Source: Zophobihabitans entericus
Lineage (GTDB): Bacteria > Pseudomonadota > Gammaproteobacteria > Enterobacterales > Orbaceae
Length of the DNA stretch: 64,000 nt
Direction: 5' to 3'
Assembly: GCF_011745665.1 (NCBI RefSeq)
Contig: NZ_CP050253.1
Location: 471,418 to 535,417 of the forward strand
Positions 26,583-37,211 of this stretch are shown here, piece by piece. A program made the translations under genes and the position numbers. The stretch's first letter is position 1. The number at the start of each line of letters is the position of its first letter. The notes under the pieces are model-generated. The model ran no database searches, was not told the origin of the DNA, and saw only the letters and a program-made list of their open reading frames with translations.

Positions 26583-28049
26583 ATGAAATATACTGATTTT
26601 AGAGATTTTCTTGAGCAGCTGGAAGAGTTAGGTGAGTTAAAGCGTATTACCTATCCGGTTGATCCCCATTTAGAGATGACAGAAATTGCTGATCGCGTAC
26701 TGCGTAGTGAAGGTCCGGCGCTCTTATTTGAAAATCCGGTGGGCTACTCCATGCCAGTCTTGTGTAATCTGTTTGGCACGACTAGACGCGTGGCACTGGC
26801 GATGGGGCAGGAGGATATTTCTGCACTGCGTGATGTGGGGCATTTACTGGCTTTTTTACGTGAGCCTGAGCCACCAAAAGGGATTAAACAATTTTTTGAA
26901 GTTCTGCCAAAATATAAGCAAGTGCTGAATATGCCGGTTAAACGTCGCTCGTCTGCGCCTTGTCAGGATGTCGTTTTGACCGGTGATGACGTTGATTTAA
27001 TGCAGGTTCCGGTTATGCACTGCTGGCCTGATGATGTTGCTCCGCTGGTCACCTGGGGACTGATTATCACCAAAGGCCCTTATAAAGAGCGTCAAAATTT
27101 AGGTGTGTATCGTTTGCAGCGCTTAGCTAAAAATAAGCTCATTATGCGCTGGTTATCTCACCGTGGCGGGGCTCTGGATTTTCAGGACTGGTGTAAAGAA
27201 CATCCGGGAGAGAAATTCCCAGTAACAGTGGCACTGGGCGCTGATCCGGCCACTATTTTAGGTGCTGTGACACCTGTTCCGGATACGTTATCTGAATATT
27301 CATTTGCCGGTTTACTCCGTGGCCATCGTACCGAAGTGGTTAAATGTCTGTCTAACGATCTTGAAGCACCCGCTAGTGCAGAGATTATTCTAGAGGGGTA
27401 TATCGATCCTGAAGAAACGGCACTGGAAGGTCCTTATGGTGATCATACCGGCTATTATAATGAAGTGGATCGTTTTCCGGTTTTCACCATTACTCATATG
27501 ACACGTCGTAAAGATGCCATTTACCATTCAACTTATACTGGTCGTCCGCCAGATGAGCCGGCGGTGATGGGGCTGGCACTGAATGAAGTGTTTATTCCAA
27601 TTCTGCAAAAGCAATTCCCTGAGATTGTGGATTTCTATCTGCCGCCGGAAGGGTGCTCTTATCGTATTGCGATCGTGACGATTAAAAAGCAATATGCAGG
27701 TCACGCTAAGCGTGTGATGATGGGTGTCTGGTCTTATCTGCGTCAGTTTATGTATACCAAATTCGTCATCGTCTGTGATGATGATATTAATGCTCGCGAC
27801 TGGAAAGACGTCATGTGGGCCATCTCAACCCGTATGGATCCAAAGCGTGATACAACGTTTGTAGAACATACTCCCATTGATTATTTAGATTTTGCCTCAC
27901 CGGTATCAGGTCTTGGTTCTAAGATGGGGCTCGATGCAACATCGAAATGGCCGGGTGAGACAACCCGTGAGTGGGGACGTATCATCAAGAAAGATCCTAA
28001 AGTGGTTGAAAGGATTGATGAGATTTGGAGTGAGTTGGGGTTAGATTAA
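26583..28049 (+). CDS. ubiD: 3-octaprenyl-4-hydroxybenzoate carboxy-lyase
   Basis: Prenylated-FMN-dependent decarboxylase of ubiquinone synthesis, acting at the inner-membrane face. 488 residues (497 in E. coli), full length. The N-terminal [22 protein letters not shown] is typical. The conserved core includes [19 protein letters not shown] (near residue 178) with the catalytic arginine, and [12 protein letters not shown] (near 282) with the active-site glutamate. The C-terminal [13 protein letters not shown] is also conserved. The cofactor is made by UbiX, which is not in the window. It stands alone after thiMED and is followed by a palindromic repeat. The presence of ubiD implies that the lineage makes ubiquinone. 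Confidence 0.95.
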   Translation: MKYTDFRDFLEQLEELGELKRITYPVDPHLEMTEIADRVLRSEGPALLFENPVGYSMPVLCNLFGTTRRVALAMGQEDISALRDVGHLLAFLREPEPPKGIKQFFEVLPKYKQVLNMPVKRRSSAPCQDVVLTGDDVDLMQVPVMHCWPDDVAPLVTWGLIITKGPYKERQNLGVYRLQRLAKNKLIMRWLSHRGGALDFQDWCKEHPGEKFPVTVALGADPATILGAVTPVPDTLSEYSFAGLLRGHRTEVVKCLSNDLEAPASAEIILEGYIDPEETALEGPYGDHTGYYNEVDRFPVFTITHMTRRKDAIYHSTYTGRPPDEPAVMGLALNEVFIPILQKQFPEIVDFYLPPEGCSYRIAIVTIKKQYAGHAKRVMMGVWSYLRQFMYTKFVIVCDDDINARDWKDVMWAISTRMDPKRDTTFVEHTPIDYLDFASPVSGLGSKMGLDATSKWPGETTREWGRIIKKDPKVVERIDEIWSELGLD

Positions 28050-28081
28050 ATCTCCATTAGTTATGTGCGTTGTATTGGCAT

Positions 28082-28293
28082 GGGTTTACGGCGGGGAGCT
28101 CGCCCCGTCTTACGTGTGTCTTTTGGTGTTGTTGCCTATTCCGTGGGACTTGATGGCCTACCGCACCCCATAGGCACCCGCTCGAGGACTCGCTAAGACC
28201 TATGAGGTACGCTCTCCATCAATCATAGCTTCATCGTTCTCACCAAAGAACACGAACAGCGGGGCGTGCTCCCCCGCTAAAACACCCTGCTAA
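28082..28293. repeat. Palindromic element, one unit plus an opposite lone end
   Basis: Fourth copy, between the convergent ubiD and proP genes. The left end hairpin GGCGGGGAGCTCGCCCCG (about 28090-28107), the spacer and a 73-nt hairpin (28150-28222) identical to copy A are followed by an inverted right end (28258-28293, CGGGGCGTGCTCCCCCG then TAAAACACCCTGCTAA). It may also terminate both flanking genes. Confidence 0.85.
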
Positions 28294-28316
28294 TGAATAC
28301 ACAGAAACAAAAAATA

Positions 28317-29831
28317 TTAACTCAAATACGGATGCTGACTCACCAGCTCTTCACGTTTCTCCTGTAACTCCTCGATCTTCTCTTCTATCGCTCCAACACG
28401 CTGTTCAATATATTCGTAGTGCTCTTCAAGCAGTTCCTGTGCTTCTTCCTCGTTTGAAGCGGCTGGTAGTGACCCTTTTAACGGACGGTTGGCGCTTTCA
28501 CGTGTGGTCAGAATCGCCACCATACCAATAATTGCAGCGATCATTAAATAGAATCCCGGCATCAGTAAGTTATGGCTTGCCTCCGTTAACCAGGCCAAAA
28601 TCAACGGCGTAGTACCACAAAAGAATGACACTGCAATATTAAATGAAACAGCCAGCGCGCTATAGCGCACGTTTGTTGGGAACAGGGCGGGTAAAGTTGA
28701 GCCCATACTGCCGGTAAAGAGATTAAGGAAAATCGCTAAAATAAATAAACCGATAAAGATATTCACTACCGAACCAGTGGTAATTAAATAAAAACACGGT
28801 ACAGCCAGTAAAAATAATCCAATACAGCCAGTAATAATAATGGGACGTCGACCAAATTTATCACTCAAAATACCAATAATAGGTTGCATAAACAGCATAC
28901 TGATCATAATTACGATAATCAGAAGTACACCATGATCCTGAGAGTAATTTAAATTATATGAAAGATAGTTAGGCATATATGTCAGTAAGGTGTAATAAGT
29001 CACGTTCATGACAATCACGAGACCAAGACATTTCAAAATCGAGCGCCAGTAAGTGGTAAATAGCTCTTTGAGTGGCACTTTAGCAGGCTCAAAATCATCA
29101 GAATTATCTTCATTATTTGATTGATTATCCAGATGTTGCTGAAATGTTGGTGTTTCATCTAACTGATGACGAAGGTAAAAACCTAGCAGACCGAGTGGCC
29201 CGGCAAACAGAAATGGAATACGCCAGCCCCAGTCAACCATCTGTTCAGACGTTAACATGACAGAAAGTAAAGAGACAAAACCAGCACCACACAAGAATCC
29301 GGCAATAGAACCAAAATCTAACCAGCTGCCCATAAAACCACGTTTCCTGTCCGGAGAATATTCAGCTACAAAGATTAATGCTCCGCAGTATTCACCACCG
29401 GTTGAAAAGCCTTGTGCGATACGAGCAATAATAAGTAACAGTGGAGCCAGAAAACCAATCGACTGATAACTGGGAATTAAACCAATACAAAATGTACTGA
29501 CTGCCATAATAATGATGGTGACCGATAAGACTTTATGACGTCCATATTTATCACCTAAGCGCCCAAAGAAGAGCCCGCCTAAAGGTCTGGCTAAAAAGGC
29601 GACGGCAAAAGTTGCCAGTGTAGCAATAACCTGTAATCCACCAGATGCACCAGGAAAGAAAACATGGCCGAGCGTAATAGCGACAAAGCCATATATACCG
29701 AAATCAAACCATTCCATAGCATTACCAAGCGAAGCCGCGACAACGGCCTTTTTCAGTTTTTGTTCATCAATGATAGTAATGTCGTCGATACCTATTCCAT
29801 TATTTTGTGTATCAGCTGATTGTAGTTCCAT
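28317..29831 (-). CDS. proP: Osmoprotectant/proline:H+ symporter ProP
   Basis: Osmosensing MFS transporter for proline, glycine betaine and related solutes in the inner membrane. 504 residues (500 in E. coli). Twelve helices; near-identical ProP stretches include AASLGNAMEWFDFGIYGFVA (about 33-52), GDKYGRHKVLSVTI, VAEYSPDRKRGFMGSWLDF and NVTYYTLLTYMPNYL. After TM12 a hydrophilic tail (about 455-504) holds heptad-like EEHYEYIEQRVGAIEEKIEE, the antiparallel coiled coil that tunes the osmotic set point in E. coli ProP. It is a monocistronic gene, convergent with ubiD and divergent from rplK. The 598-bp upstream gap contains two perfect palindromes. Confidence 0.93.
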   Translation of the reverse strand: MELQSADTQNNGIGIDDITIIDEQKLKKAVVAASLGNAMEWFDFGIYGFVAITLGHVFFPGASGGLQVIATLATFAVAFLARPLGGLFFGRLGDKYGRHKVLSVTIIIMAVSTFCIGLIPSYQSIGFLAPLLLIIARIAQGFSTGGEYCGALIFVAEYSPDRKRGFMGSWLDFGSIAGFLCGAGFVSLLSVMLTSEQMVDWGWRIPFLFAGPLGLLGFYLRHQLDETPTFQQHLDNQSNNEDNSDDFEPAKVPLKELFTTYWRSILKCLGLVIVMNVTYYTLLTYMPNYLSYNLNYSQDHGVLLIIVIMISMLFMQPIIGILSDKFGRRPIIITGCIGLFLLAVPCFYLITTGSVVNIFIGLFILAIFLNLFTGSMGSTLPALFPTNVRYSALAVSFNIAVSFFCGTTPLILAWLTEASHNLLMPGFYLMIAAIIGMVAILTTRESANRPLKGSLPAASNEEEAQELLEEHYEYIEQRVGAIEEKIEELQEKREELVSQHPYLS

Positions 29832-30337
29832 AATTTAAAATTCTCTTTGATAGTAAATAGAACATACACATGAGAATGTGATTGATGTAAGCAGAAAGCA
29901 GCAATGTTCTATTTCAAGTTCAGACAAACGACTTGCACGACGTAAATACAAAAGATATTTAAGTGTTAAATCTGTGCAAATAAGTCAGTTTGCTTATTTA
30001 ATATTGATTTTTGATTAATCAAAAAATGAAAACAACGATATAAATATCGTGTTATTTATGAGCGAAATACATCGCAAAATGTTGTGTTCATAATGAAAAT
30101 TTCACTATGAAGGAATACAATATATCACAAAATTGATATAAATTGAACCTTGGAATATTTATAACTCTATGAAAATATGAATTATTTTAATTTATATCAT
30201 TAGAAGTTATATAAAAACAAAGGGTTATCATTCATAAAAAATATCTATTAATTTCAATATTTAAGTGGATAATTATCTATAAAATAAATCCATGTTATCA
30301 GAGATTATTTGCTTTAATGGGCAAAATAATTATCCTC
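29832..30337. other. Long AT-rich gap between proP and rplK
   Basis: No gene or tRNA seen. It holds a perfect 18-bp palindrome, TTTTTGATTAATCAAAAA (30008-30025), and a hairpin, ACGATAT-AA-ATATCGT (30035-30050), about 180-220 bp upstream of proP. A half copy of the AT-rich hairpin motif (ACAAAGGGTTAT) lies near 30218. In E. coli secE-nusG would lie here. Confidence 0.6.
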
Positions 30338-30366
30338 TTGCAATTTGAATTGATTTATAAGATAAT
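30338..30366 (+). promoter_or_regulatory. Promoter of the L11 (rplKA...) operon
   Basis: -35 TTGCAA (30338-30343), 17-bp spacer, -10 GATAAT (30361-30366). A short GC-bearing discriminator (CTTGCCC) follows, as is usual for ribosomal promoters. The leader to rplK is about 55 nt. Confidence 0.72.
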
Positions 30367-30385
30367 CTTGCCCTCATTTAACTTA

Positions 30386-30412
30386 GGGGAGCTGTCAAAA
30401 GCGTTCGTACCC
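30386..30412 (+). promoter_or_regulatory. Probable L1-binding translational operator in the rplK leader
   Basis: GGGG-AGCT pairs with AGC and CCC around an asymmetric internal loop (GCGTTCGTACCC), just before the rplK ribosome-binding site GAAGAGG. This resembles the mRNA mimic of the 23S L1 site that lets L1 repress rplKA. The fold is my reading; it was not computed. Confidence 0.5.
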
Positions 30413-30429
30413 GAGAAGAGGAAACTAAA

Positions 30430-30858
30430 ATGGCAAAGAAAGTACAAGCCTACGTTAAGTTGCAAGTTGCAGCTGGTATGGCTAACCCAAGTCCACCAGT
30501 TGGTCCAGCACTTGGTCAACAAGGTGTGAACATCATGGAATTCTGTAAAGCATTCAACGCTAAAACAGAAAGCATTGAAAAAGGTCTTCCTATTCCAGTA
30601 GTTATTACTGTGTATGCTGACCGTTCATTCACATTCGAAACTAAAACTCCACCAGCAGCAGTTCTGTTAAAGAAAGCAGCTAAAATCAAGTCTGGTTCTG
30701 GCGAGCCTAACAAGAAGAAAGTGGGTAAAGTGACTAAAGCTCAAATCCGTGAAATCGCGGAAACTAAAGCTGCAGATATGAATGGTGCAACTATTGAAAC
30801 GATGATGCTTTCTATTGAAGGTACTGCTCGTTCAATGGGCTTGGAAGTGGAGGGATAA
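30430..30858 (+). CDS. rplK: 50S ribosomal protein L11
   Basis: Part of the GTPase-associated centre with 23S helices 43/44. 142 residues, as in E. coli. N-terminal [20 protein letters not shown], the proline-rich hinge ([20 protein letters not shown]), and the C-terminal RNA-binding domain (about 75-142; [23 protein letters not shown]). First gene of rplKAJL-rpoBC, 4 bp before rplA. A ribosomal promoter and a likely L1 operator precede it. Unlike in E. coli, nusG is not upstream. Confidence 0.98.
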   Translation: MAKKVQAYVKLQVAAGMANPSPPVGPALGQQGVNIMEFCKAFNAKTESIEKGLPIPVVITVYADRSFTFETKTPPAAVLLKKAAKIKSGSGEPNKKKVGKVTKAQIREIAETKAADMNGATIETMMLSIEGTARSMGLEVEG

Positions 30859-30862
30859 TCGA

Positions 30863-31564
30863 ATGGCTAAATTAACCAAACGCGCTAAACTCATCCGCGA
30901 AAAAGTTGATGCAACTAAACAGTATGAAATCACTGAAGCAGTGACTTTATTAAAAGAATTAGCAACAGCGAAATTTGTTGAAAGTGTCGATGTTGCAGTC
31001 AATCTTGGTATTGATGCTCGTAAATCAGATCAAAACGTACGTGGTGCGATTGTACTTCCAAATGGTACAGGTCGTAGCGTTCGTGTTGCTGTATTTACTC
31101 AAGGTGCAAATGCAGAAGCAGCGAAAGCGGCAGGTGCTGAATTCGTTGGTATGGAAGACCTTGCAGAACAAATTAAGAAAGGTGAAATGGGCTTCGATGT
31201 TGTTATCGCATCTCCAGATGCAATGCGTATCGTTGGTCAGTTAGGTCAAATTTTAGGTCCACGTGGTTTAATGCCAAACCCTAAAGTTGGTACTGTTACA
31301 CCAAACGTTGCTGAAGCAGTTAACAATGCTAAAGCTGGTCAGGTTCGTTACCGTAATGATAAGAATGGTATTATCCATACTACTATCGGTAAAGTTGACT
31401 TTGACACAAATAAATTAAAAGAAAACTTAGAAGCGTTACTTGTTGCGTTAAAACGTGCAAAACCTGCTACTTCTAAAGGTGTTTACATCAAGAAAGTTAG
31501 CCTGTCTACAACGATGGGTGCAGGCTTAGCGGTTGATCAAACAAGCTTAAGCGCAACTGTATAG
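30863..31564 (+). CDS. rplA: 50S ribosomal protein L1
   Basis: Binds 23S rRNA at the L1 stalk, guides exit of deacylated tRNA, and represses its own operon through the rplK leader. 233 residues from the ATG at 30863 ([15 protein letters not shown]), preceded by GGAGGG. A longer frame begins inside rplK and is not the real start. Conserved segments: [11 protein letters not shown] (near residue 70), [15 protein letters not shown] (near 130), [15 protein letters not shown] (near 165), and [15 protein letters not shown] at the C-terminus. It lies 4 bp after rplK; the L10 leader follows. Confidence 0.98.
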   Translation: MAKLTKRAKLIREKVDATKQYEITEAVTLLKELATAKFVESVDVAVNLGIDARKSDQNVRGAIVLPNGTGRSVRVAVFTQGANAEAAKAAGAEFVGMEDLAEQIKKGEMGFDVVIASPDAMRIVGQLGQILGPRGLMPNPKVGTVTPNVAEAVNNAKAGQVRYRNDKNGIIHTTIGKVDFDTNKLKENLEALLVALKRAKPATSKGVYIKKVSLSTTMGAGLAVDQTSLSATV

Positions 31565-31582
31565 TTTATTTATACAGAATAA

Positions 31583-31690
31583 GTTTTACCAAACCGGTTG
31601 GTGTCTGGCCTTATTCCAGACCCCGTCCAAGACCGTAGGTGTAGTTGAAAAATTACTTAATTTTCCTACGTAGACGGTGACAGAACCAAA
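31583..31690 (+). ncRNA. L10 leader (autoregulatory r-protein element)
   Basis: The 288-bp rplA-rplJ gap contains the L10-leader core: CTGGCCTTATTCCAG hairpin, ACCCCGTCCAAGACCGTAGG, then CCTACGTAGACGGTGACAGA, with GTAGG/CCTAC and CCGTC/GACGG pairings. Known: the L10-L12 complex binds here and represses translation of rplJL. The rest of the gap (31691-31852) leads to the rplJ ribosome-binding site CCAGGAGC. Confidence 0.9.
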
Positions 31691-31852
31691 CATTTATTTT
31701 AATTCGATAGATATAAATTGAAATAAACTGGACCTCTGCTCACCGTAGTAACGCTAGTAACACGAAACAGTTAGTTCTATAATGAATTGTTTTTATGATA
31801 CTGGCAAAAGTGAGTCTAGGTGTAAACCTAGTTTAATCCAGGAGCAAAGCCA

Positions 31853-32350
31853 ATGGCACTAAATCTTCAAGATAAACAAGCAATTGTTGCTGAAGTTACT
31901 GAAATCGCCAAGGGTTCGCTGTCTGCAGTTGTTGCGGATTCTCGTGGCGTTACTGTAGATAAAATGACTGCATTACGTAAGTCAGCTCGTGAAGCGGGTG
32001 TTTATGTACGTGTTGTGCGTAATACTTTATTACGTCGCATCGTAGAAGGCACACCTTATGAGTGTCTGAAAGATACGTTTGTTGGTCCTACTCTGATTGC
32101 ATTTTCTAAAGAGCACCCAGGTGCTGCAGCGCGTATTTTTAAAGCGTTTGCAAAAGACAATGCTAAATTTGAGATTAAAGCAGCAGCCTTTGAAGGTGAG
32201 TTGATTACTGCGGCAAACATTGACCGCTTAGCAACATTACCAACTTACGAAGAAGCATTAGCTCGTTTGATGTCGACCATGAAAGAAGCCGCAGCAGGCA
32301 AATTGGCTCGTACTCTTGCAGCAGTTCGCGATCAAAAACAAGCTGCTTAA
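31853..32350 (+). CDS. rplJ: 50S ribosomal protein L10
   Basis: Anchors the L7/L12 dimers at the stalk base and is the repressor acting on the leader upstream. 165 residues, as in E. coli. N-terminal [15 protein letters not shown], the rRNA-binding [20 protein letters not shown] region (about 25-45), [11 protein letters not shown] near 52, and the C-terminal alanine-rich helix (about 135-162) that binds L12. Co-transcribed with rplL, 78 bp downstream; ribosome-binding site AGGAGC. Confidence 0.98.
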   Translation: MALNLQDKQAIVAEVTEIAKGSLSAVVADSRGVTVDKMTALRKSAREAGVYVRVVRNTLLRRIVEGTPYECLKDTFVGPTLIAFSKEHPGAAARIFKAFAKDNAKFEIKAAAFEGELITAANIDRLATLPTYEEALARLMSTMKEAAAGKLARTLAAVRDQKQAA

Positions 32351-32428
32351 TAGCGCTGTGTTTATTGCGATTTAATGTTTTAAGTTTTATATACAACATA
32401 ATAACTTGTAAATTTAGGAATATTAATT

Positions 32429-32797
32429 ATGTCTATCACTAAAGAACAAATTTTAGATGCAGTTGCTGAAATGTCTGTAATGGACGTTGTTGAACTAGTA
32501 TCAATGATGGAAGAAAAATTCGGTGTTTCTGCAGCAGCAGCAGTAGCTGTAGCAGCAGCTGGTCCAGCTGAAGCAGCAGAAGAGAAAACTGAATTTGACG
32601 TAGTATTAACTGCAGCTGGCGGTAACAAAGTTGCTGTAATCAAAGCAGTACGTACTGCGACTGGCCTAGGCTTAAAAGAAGCTAAAGACCTTGTTGAATC
32701 AGCTCCTGCTGTTGTTAAAGAAGGCGCTAGCAAAGATGATTCAGAAGCTCTTAAGAAAGCTCTTGAAGAAGCTGGTGCATCTGTCGAACTTAAATAA
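32429..32797 (+). CDS. rplL: 50S ribosomal protein L7/L12
   Basis: Multi-copy stalk protein that recruits and stimulates translational GTPases. 122 residues (121 in E. coli). The N-terminal dimerisation helices are about 1-36 ([20 protein letters not shown]). An Ala-rich hinge spans about 37-52, and the C-terminal factor-binding domain is [20 protein letters not shown] to VELK. The last coding gene before the attenuator that lowers rpoBC transcription relative to ribosomal genes. Confidence 0.98.
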   Translation: MSITKEQILDAVAEMSVMDVVELVSMMEEKFGVSAAAAVAVAAAGPAEAAEEKTEFDVVLTAAGGNKVAVIKAVRTATGLGLKEAKDLVESAPAVVKEGASKDDSEALKKALEEAGASVELK

Positions 32798-32832
32798 GTT
32801 TGATTTAAATTTAGCAGTCTGAAAAGGCTGAT

Positions 32833-32863
32833 GGCTGGTGATTTTCTTATCACCAGCCTTTTT
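32833..32863 (+). terminator. rplL-rpoB attenuator
   Basis: GGCTGGTGAT and ATCACCAGCC form a perfect 10-bp stem with a 6-nt loop, followed by five T. It lies 35 bp after the rplL stop, in the position of the partial terminator known from E. coli. The rest of the 278-bp gap to rpoB shows no gene. Confidence 0.9.
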
Positions 32864-33075
32864 GCGCTGTATGGGTATATCAAAAATTATTACGAAAATA
32901 GTGATTTAAGATATATCAAACTAAAACCTAATCAATTGATATTACACATATTTTCGAGAAGGTGTCAGAAATCAAGTGTCAGATGCATAGACATTTTATT
33001 CTCTGATGGATTTTAATAATGTTACATGACATGTCTTAAGCGTGTCAGGTCACAGATCAGCAAGTTGAGGAACCA

Positions 33076-36000
33076 ATGGTTTACTCCTATACCGAGAAAA
33101 AGCGAATTCGTAAGAATTTTGGTAAACGTCCACAAGTGTTGGATATACCTTATCTTCTTTCTATTCAACTTGATTCGTTCCAGAAGTTTATTGAACAAGA
33201 TCCTGAAGGTCAATATGGTCTGGAAGCGGCTTTCCGTTCTATCTTCCCTATAAAAAGTTATAGTGGTAGTGCTGAACTACAATATGTGAGTTATAAACTC
33301 GGTGAGCCTGTTTTTGATGTTAAAGAATGTCAAATTCGTGGAATCACGTATTCAGCGCCACTTCGCGTTAAATTACGCTTAGTCATTTATGATAAAGATG
33401 CGCCAGAAGGCACTGTTAAAGACATTAAAGAACAAGATGTCTATATGGGTGAAATTCCTTTAATGACAGATAACGGAACATTTGTTATTAATGGTACTGA
33501 GCGTGTTATTGTATCCCAGCTACATCGTAGCCCTGGTGTATTCTTCGACAGCGATAAAGGTAAAACACACTCTTCAGGTAAAGTGCTATATAACGCACGT
33601 ATTATCCCTTATCGTGGCTCATGGCTTGATTTTGAATTCGATCCAAAAGACAACCTGTTTGCACGTATTGACCGCCGTCGTAAATTATCTGCGACGATTA
33701 TTTTACGTGCACTTGGTTATGATACAGAGCAAATTCTTGATTTATTCTTTGATAAAGTAACGTTTGAAGTTGCTAAGTCTAAGTTAAAAATGGAGCTTGT
33801 ACCAGATCGCCTGCGTGGTGAAACTGCTCTGTTTGATATCGAAGTCAAAGGTAAAGTTTATATCGAGAAAGGCCGTCGTATTACTGCGCGCCATATTCGT
33901 CAGTTAGAAAAAGACAATATTACAAAAATAGAAGTTCCTGTCGAATATATCGTTGGTAAGATTCTGGCTAAAGATTACACCAATTCAAGTACTGGTGTCG
34001 TGATTGCTCCGGCAAATACCCCAATTACTTTAGAATTATTGGCAGAATTAACTGGTGCTGGCTTCAAGAAAATTGAAACTCTGTTCACTAATGATTTAGA
34101 CCACGGTCCGTATATGTCTGAGACATTACGTAATGACCCGACAACTGATCGTTTAGGTGCGCTGGTTGAAATTTATCGAATGATGCGCCCAGGTGAACCA
34201 CCAACAAAAGATGCTGCAGAGTCATTATTTGATAACCTATTCTTCTCTGAAGAGCGTTATGATTTATCGGCTGTAGGTCGTATGAAATTCAACCGTTCAC
34301 TAGGTCGTGAAGAGACAGAAGGTGCGGGAATTTTATCTAAAGAAGATATCGTTGATGTACTGAAAAAACTGATCGATATTCGTAACGGTCACGGTGATGT
34401 GGATGATATCGATCACCTTGGTAACCGTCGTATTCGTTCTGTTGGTGAAATGGCAGAAAACCAATTCCGTATCGGCTTAGTACGTGTTGAACGTGCAGTG
34501 AAAGAGCGTTTATCTCTTGGTGATCTTGATGCGCTTATGCCACAAGATATGATCAATGCGAAACCTATTTCAGCAGCAATTCGTGAATTCTTTGGTTCAA
34601 GTCAGTTATCTCAATTTATGGATCAAAACAATCCATTATCAGAGATTACTCACAAACGTCGTATTTCTGCTTTAGGCCCTGGTGGTTTAACTCGTGAACG
34701 TGCTGGCTTTGAAGTACGTGACGTACATCCGACTCACTATGGTCGTGTATGTCCAATCGAAACGCCTGAAGGTCCGAATATCGGTCTGATTAACTCGCTT
34801 TCTGTTTATGCTCGTACTAACGAATATGGTTTCTTAGAAACTCCATACCGTAAAGTGGTTGATGGCACTGTAACAGATGAGATTCATTATTTATCAGCTA
34901 TTGATGAAAGTGCTTATGTTATTGCACAGGCTAACTCTAACTTAGACAACAAAGGTCGTTTCAGTGAAGAGTTAGTGACTTGTCGTGAAAACGGTGAGTC
35001 TGGCTTATATAGCCCTGAACAAGTTAACTATATGGACGTATCAACACAACAAGTCGTTTCTGTTGGTGCTTCACTTATTCCATTCCTTGAACATGACGAT
35101 GCGAACCGTGCTCTAATGGGTGCGAACATGCAACGTCAGGCCGTTCCAACACTGAAAGCGGAAAAACCGTTTGTTGGTACAGGTATGGAGCGCGCTGTAG
35201 CGGTTGACTCAGGGGTTACTATCGTTGCAAAACGTGGTGGTACTGTTCAATACGTTGATGCATCACGTATCGTTGTTCATGTTAATGAAGACGAAATGTA
35301 TGCAGGCGAAGCTGGTATTGATATTTACAATTTAACTAAATATACCCGTTCTAACCAAAATACGTGTATTAACCAAATTCCATGTGTGGCTTTAAATGAG
35401 CTAGTTGAACGTGGTGATGTGCTTGCTGATGGTCCTTCAACAGACCTTGGTGAACTTGCACTTGGTCAAAACATGCGCGTGGCATTCATGCCATGGAATG
35501 GTTATAACTTCGAAGACTCGATTCTTGTTTCTGAACGTGTAGTGATGGACGATCGTTTTACTTCAATCCATATCCAGGAATTATCATGTATTTCTCGTGA
35601 CACTAAACTCGGTGCTGAAGAGATTACTGCTGATATTCCAAACGTGGGTGAAGCTGCGCTATCTAAATTAGACGAATCAGGTATCGTGTATATCGGTGCA
35701 GAAGTTCAAGGTGGTGATATCCTTGTTGGTAAAGTAACACCAAAAGGTGAAACACAACTTACACCAGAAGAAAAACTTCTACGTGCGATCTTCGGTGAAA
35801 AAGCCTCTGATGTTAAAGATACGTCTTTACGTGTACCAAATGGTGTTTCTGGTACAGTTATTGATGTTCAGGTCTTTACTCGTGATGGCGTAGTAAAAGA
35901 TAAACGTGCACTTGAAATCGAAGATATGCAACTGAAAGAAGTGAAGAAAGACTTGACTGAAGAACGTCAAATTCTTGAAGCAGCTCTTTTCTCGCGTATT

Positions 36001-37104
36001 CGTGAAGTATTGATTTCTGGTGGTATTGCTGCCGCTAAACTTGACGTATTATCTCACGATAAATGGTTAACAATTGGTCTGTCTGATGAAGATAAACAAA
36101 ATCAGTTAGAACAACTAGCACAACAATATGATGAAATTAAAGCTGAGTTTGATAAAAAACTTGAAGCTAAACGCACTAAGATCACCCAAGGTGATGATTT
36201 ACAACCAGGTGTACTGAAGATTGTTAAAGTGTACTTAGCGGTGAAACGTCAAATTCAACCGGGTGATAAAATGGCGGGTCGTCATGGTAACAAAGGTGTT
36301 ATCTCTAAGATTAACCCAATTGAAGATATGCCATATGACGAAAACGGCCAACCGGTTGACTTAGTACTAAACCCGTTAGGTGTTCCATCACGTATGAACA
36401 TCGGTCAGATCCTTGAAACCCATCTTGGTATGGCGGCAAAAGGTATCGGTGATAAGATTGATGCAATGCTGAAACAACAGCAAGAAATTGCTAAGTTACG
36501 TGCATTCATCCAAAAAGCTTATGATCTTGGACTTGGTGTTGGTCAGAAAGTAGATGTTAAATCATTTACTGATGAAGAAGTGATGACACTGGCACAAAAT
36601 CTACGTAATGGTATGCCACTTGCAACACCAGTATTTGATGGTGCAAAAGAAGCAGAAATTAAATCATTACTAGAGCTTGGCGATCTTCCAACGTCTGGTC
36701 AAATTACGTTATTTGACGGACGTACTGGTGAAGCGTTTGAACGTCCTGTTACTGTTGGTTATATGTACATGTTGAAACTGAATCACCTTGTTGATGACAA
36801 GATGCATGCGCGTTCAACCGGTTCATATAGTCTGGTTACACAACAACCACTTGGCGGTAAAGCGCAATTTGGTGGTCAGCGTTTCGGTGAGATGGAAGTA
36901 TGGGCACTTGAAGCTTATGGTGCTGCTTACACACTACAAGAAATGCTTACTGTTAAATCAGATGACGTAAATGGTCGTACTAAGATGTATAAAAATATTG
37001 TGGATGGTAATCATCAAATGGAACCTGCGATTCCGGAATCATTTAACGTATTGTTAAAAGAAATTCGTTCGCTAGGTATCAATATCGAGTTAGACGAAGA
37101 GTAA
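33076..37104 (+). CDS. rpoB: RNA polymerase beta subunit
   Basis: Catalytic subunit of RNA polymerase, 1342 residues, the E. coli length. It opens [19 protein letters not shown]. The rifampicin region reads [30 protein letters not shown] in order, with the wild-type Gln, Asp, His and Ser positions, so no resistance change is apparent. Also [16 protein letters not shown] in the N-terminal lobe, [13 protein letters not shown] in the active-centre region and [24 protein letters not shown] near the C-terminus. A ribosome-binding site (TGAGGAA) precedes the ATG. The gap to rpoC is 107 bp. Confidence 0.99.
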   Translation: MVYSYTEKKRIRKNFGKRPQVLDIPYLLSIQLDSFQKFIEQDPEGQYGLEAAFRSIFPIKSYSGSAELQYVSYKLGEPVFDVKECQIRGITYSAPLRVKLRLVIYDKDAPEGTVKDIKEQDVYMGEIPLMTDNGTFVINGTERVIVSQLHRSPGVFFDSDKGKTHSSGKVLYNARIIPYRGSWLDFEFDPKDNLFARIDRRRKLSATIILRALGYDTEQILDLFFDKVTFEVAKSKLKMELVPDRLRGETALFDIEVKGKVYIEKGRRITARHIRQLEKDNITKIEVPVEYIVGKILAKDYTNSSTGVVIAPANTPITLELLAELTGAGFKKIETLFTNDLDHGPYMSETLRNDPTTDRLGALVEIYRMMRPGEPPTKDAAESLFDNLFFSEERYDLSAVGRMKFNRSLGREETEGAGILSKEDIVDVLKKLIDIRNGHGDVDDIDHLGNRRIRSVGEMAENQFRIGLVRVERAVKERLSLGDLDALMPQDMINAKPISAAIREFFGSSQLSQFMDQNNPLSEITHKRRISALGPGGLTRERAGFEVRDVHPTHYGRVCPIETPEGPNIGLINSLSVYARTNEYGFLETPYRKVVDGTVTDEIHYLSAIDESAYVIAQANSNLDNKGRFSEELVTCRENGESGLYSPEQVNYMDVSTQQVVSVGASLIPFLEHDDANRALMGANMQRQAVPTLKAEKPFVGTGMERAVAVDSGVTIVAKRGGTVQYVDASRIVVHVNEDEMYAGEAGIDIYNLTKYTRSNQNTCINQIPCVALNELVERGDVLADGPSTDLGELALGQNMRVAFMPWNGYNFEDSILVSERVVMDDRFTSIHIQELSCISRDTKLGAEEITADIPNVGEAALSKLDESGIVYIGAEVQGGDILVGKVTPKGETQLTPEEKLLRAIFGEKASDVKDTSLRVPNGVSGTVIDVQVFTRDGVVKDKRALEIEDMQLKEVKKDLTEERQILEAALFSRIREVLISGGIAAAKLDVLSHDKWLTIGLSDEDKQNQLEQLAQQYDEIKAEFDKKLEAKRTKITQGDDLQPGVLKIVKVYLAVKRQIQPGDKMAGRHGNKGVISKINPIEDMPYDENGQPVDLVLNPLGVPSRMNIGQILETHLGMAAKGIGDKIDAMLKQQQEIAKLRAFIQKAYDLGLGVGQKVDVKSFTDEEVMTLAQNLRNGMPLATPVFDGAKEAEIKSLLELGDLPTSGQITLFDGRTGEAFERPVTVGYMYMLKLNHLVDDKMHARSTGSYSLVTQQPLGGKAQFGGQRFGEMEVWALEAYGAAYTLQEMLTVKSDDVNGRTKMYKNIVDGNHQMEPAIPESFNVLLKEIRSLGINIELDEE

Positions 37105-37211
37105 TTCGTCTGACCCGATAAAATGATTATTATCTACAGGGGTAACTCATTGAAAATATGCAATAAAATCAATAGGTTATCTGATTGGTTTAACTCCACA
37201 GGAGCCAATTC

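Noticed and set aside
29832..30429. Search for tRNA genes (the thrU-tyrU-glyT-thrT type cluster) upstream of rplK.
   Set aside because: No cloverleaf or T-arm GTTCGA-type sequence was seen; the region is too AT-rich.
32380..32883. A 167-codon minus-strand frame opposite rplL.
   Set aside because: Shadow of the alanine-rich rplL coding sequence; it also spans the attenuator hairpin, and its composition (Ser/Thr/Ala runs) reflects the opposite strand.
33076..37104. Possible rifampicin-resistance change in rpoB.
   Set aside because: The resistance-determining segment has the wild-type Gln, Asp, His, Arg and Ser residues in order.
37152..37185. A further copy of the AT-rich hairpin between rpoB and rpoC (AAATCAATAGGTTAT).
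   Set aside because: Only the left arm matches well; the right arm (GATTGGTT) pairs poorly, so it is kept only as a possible remnant.
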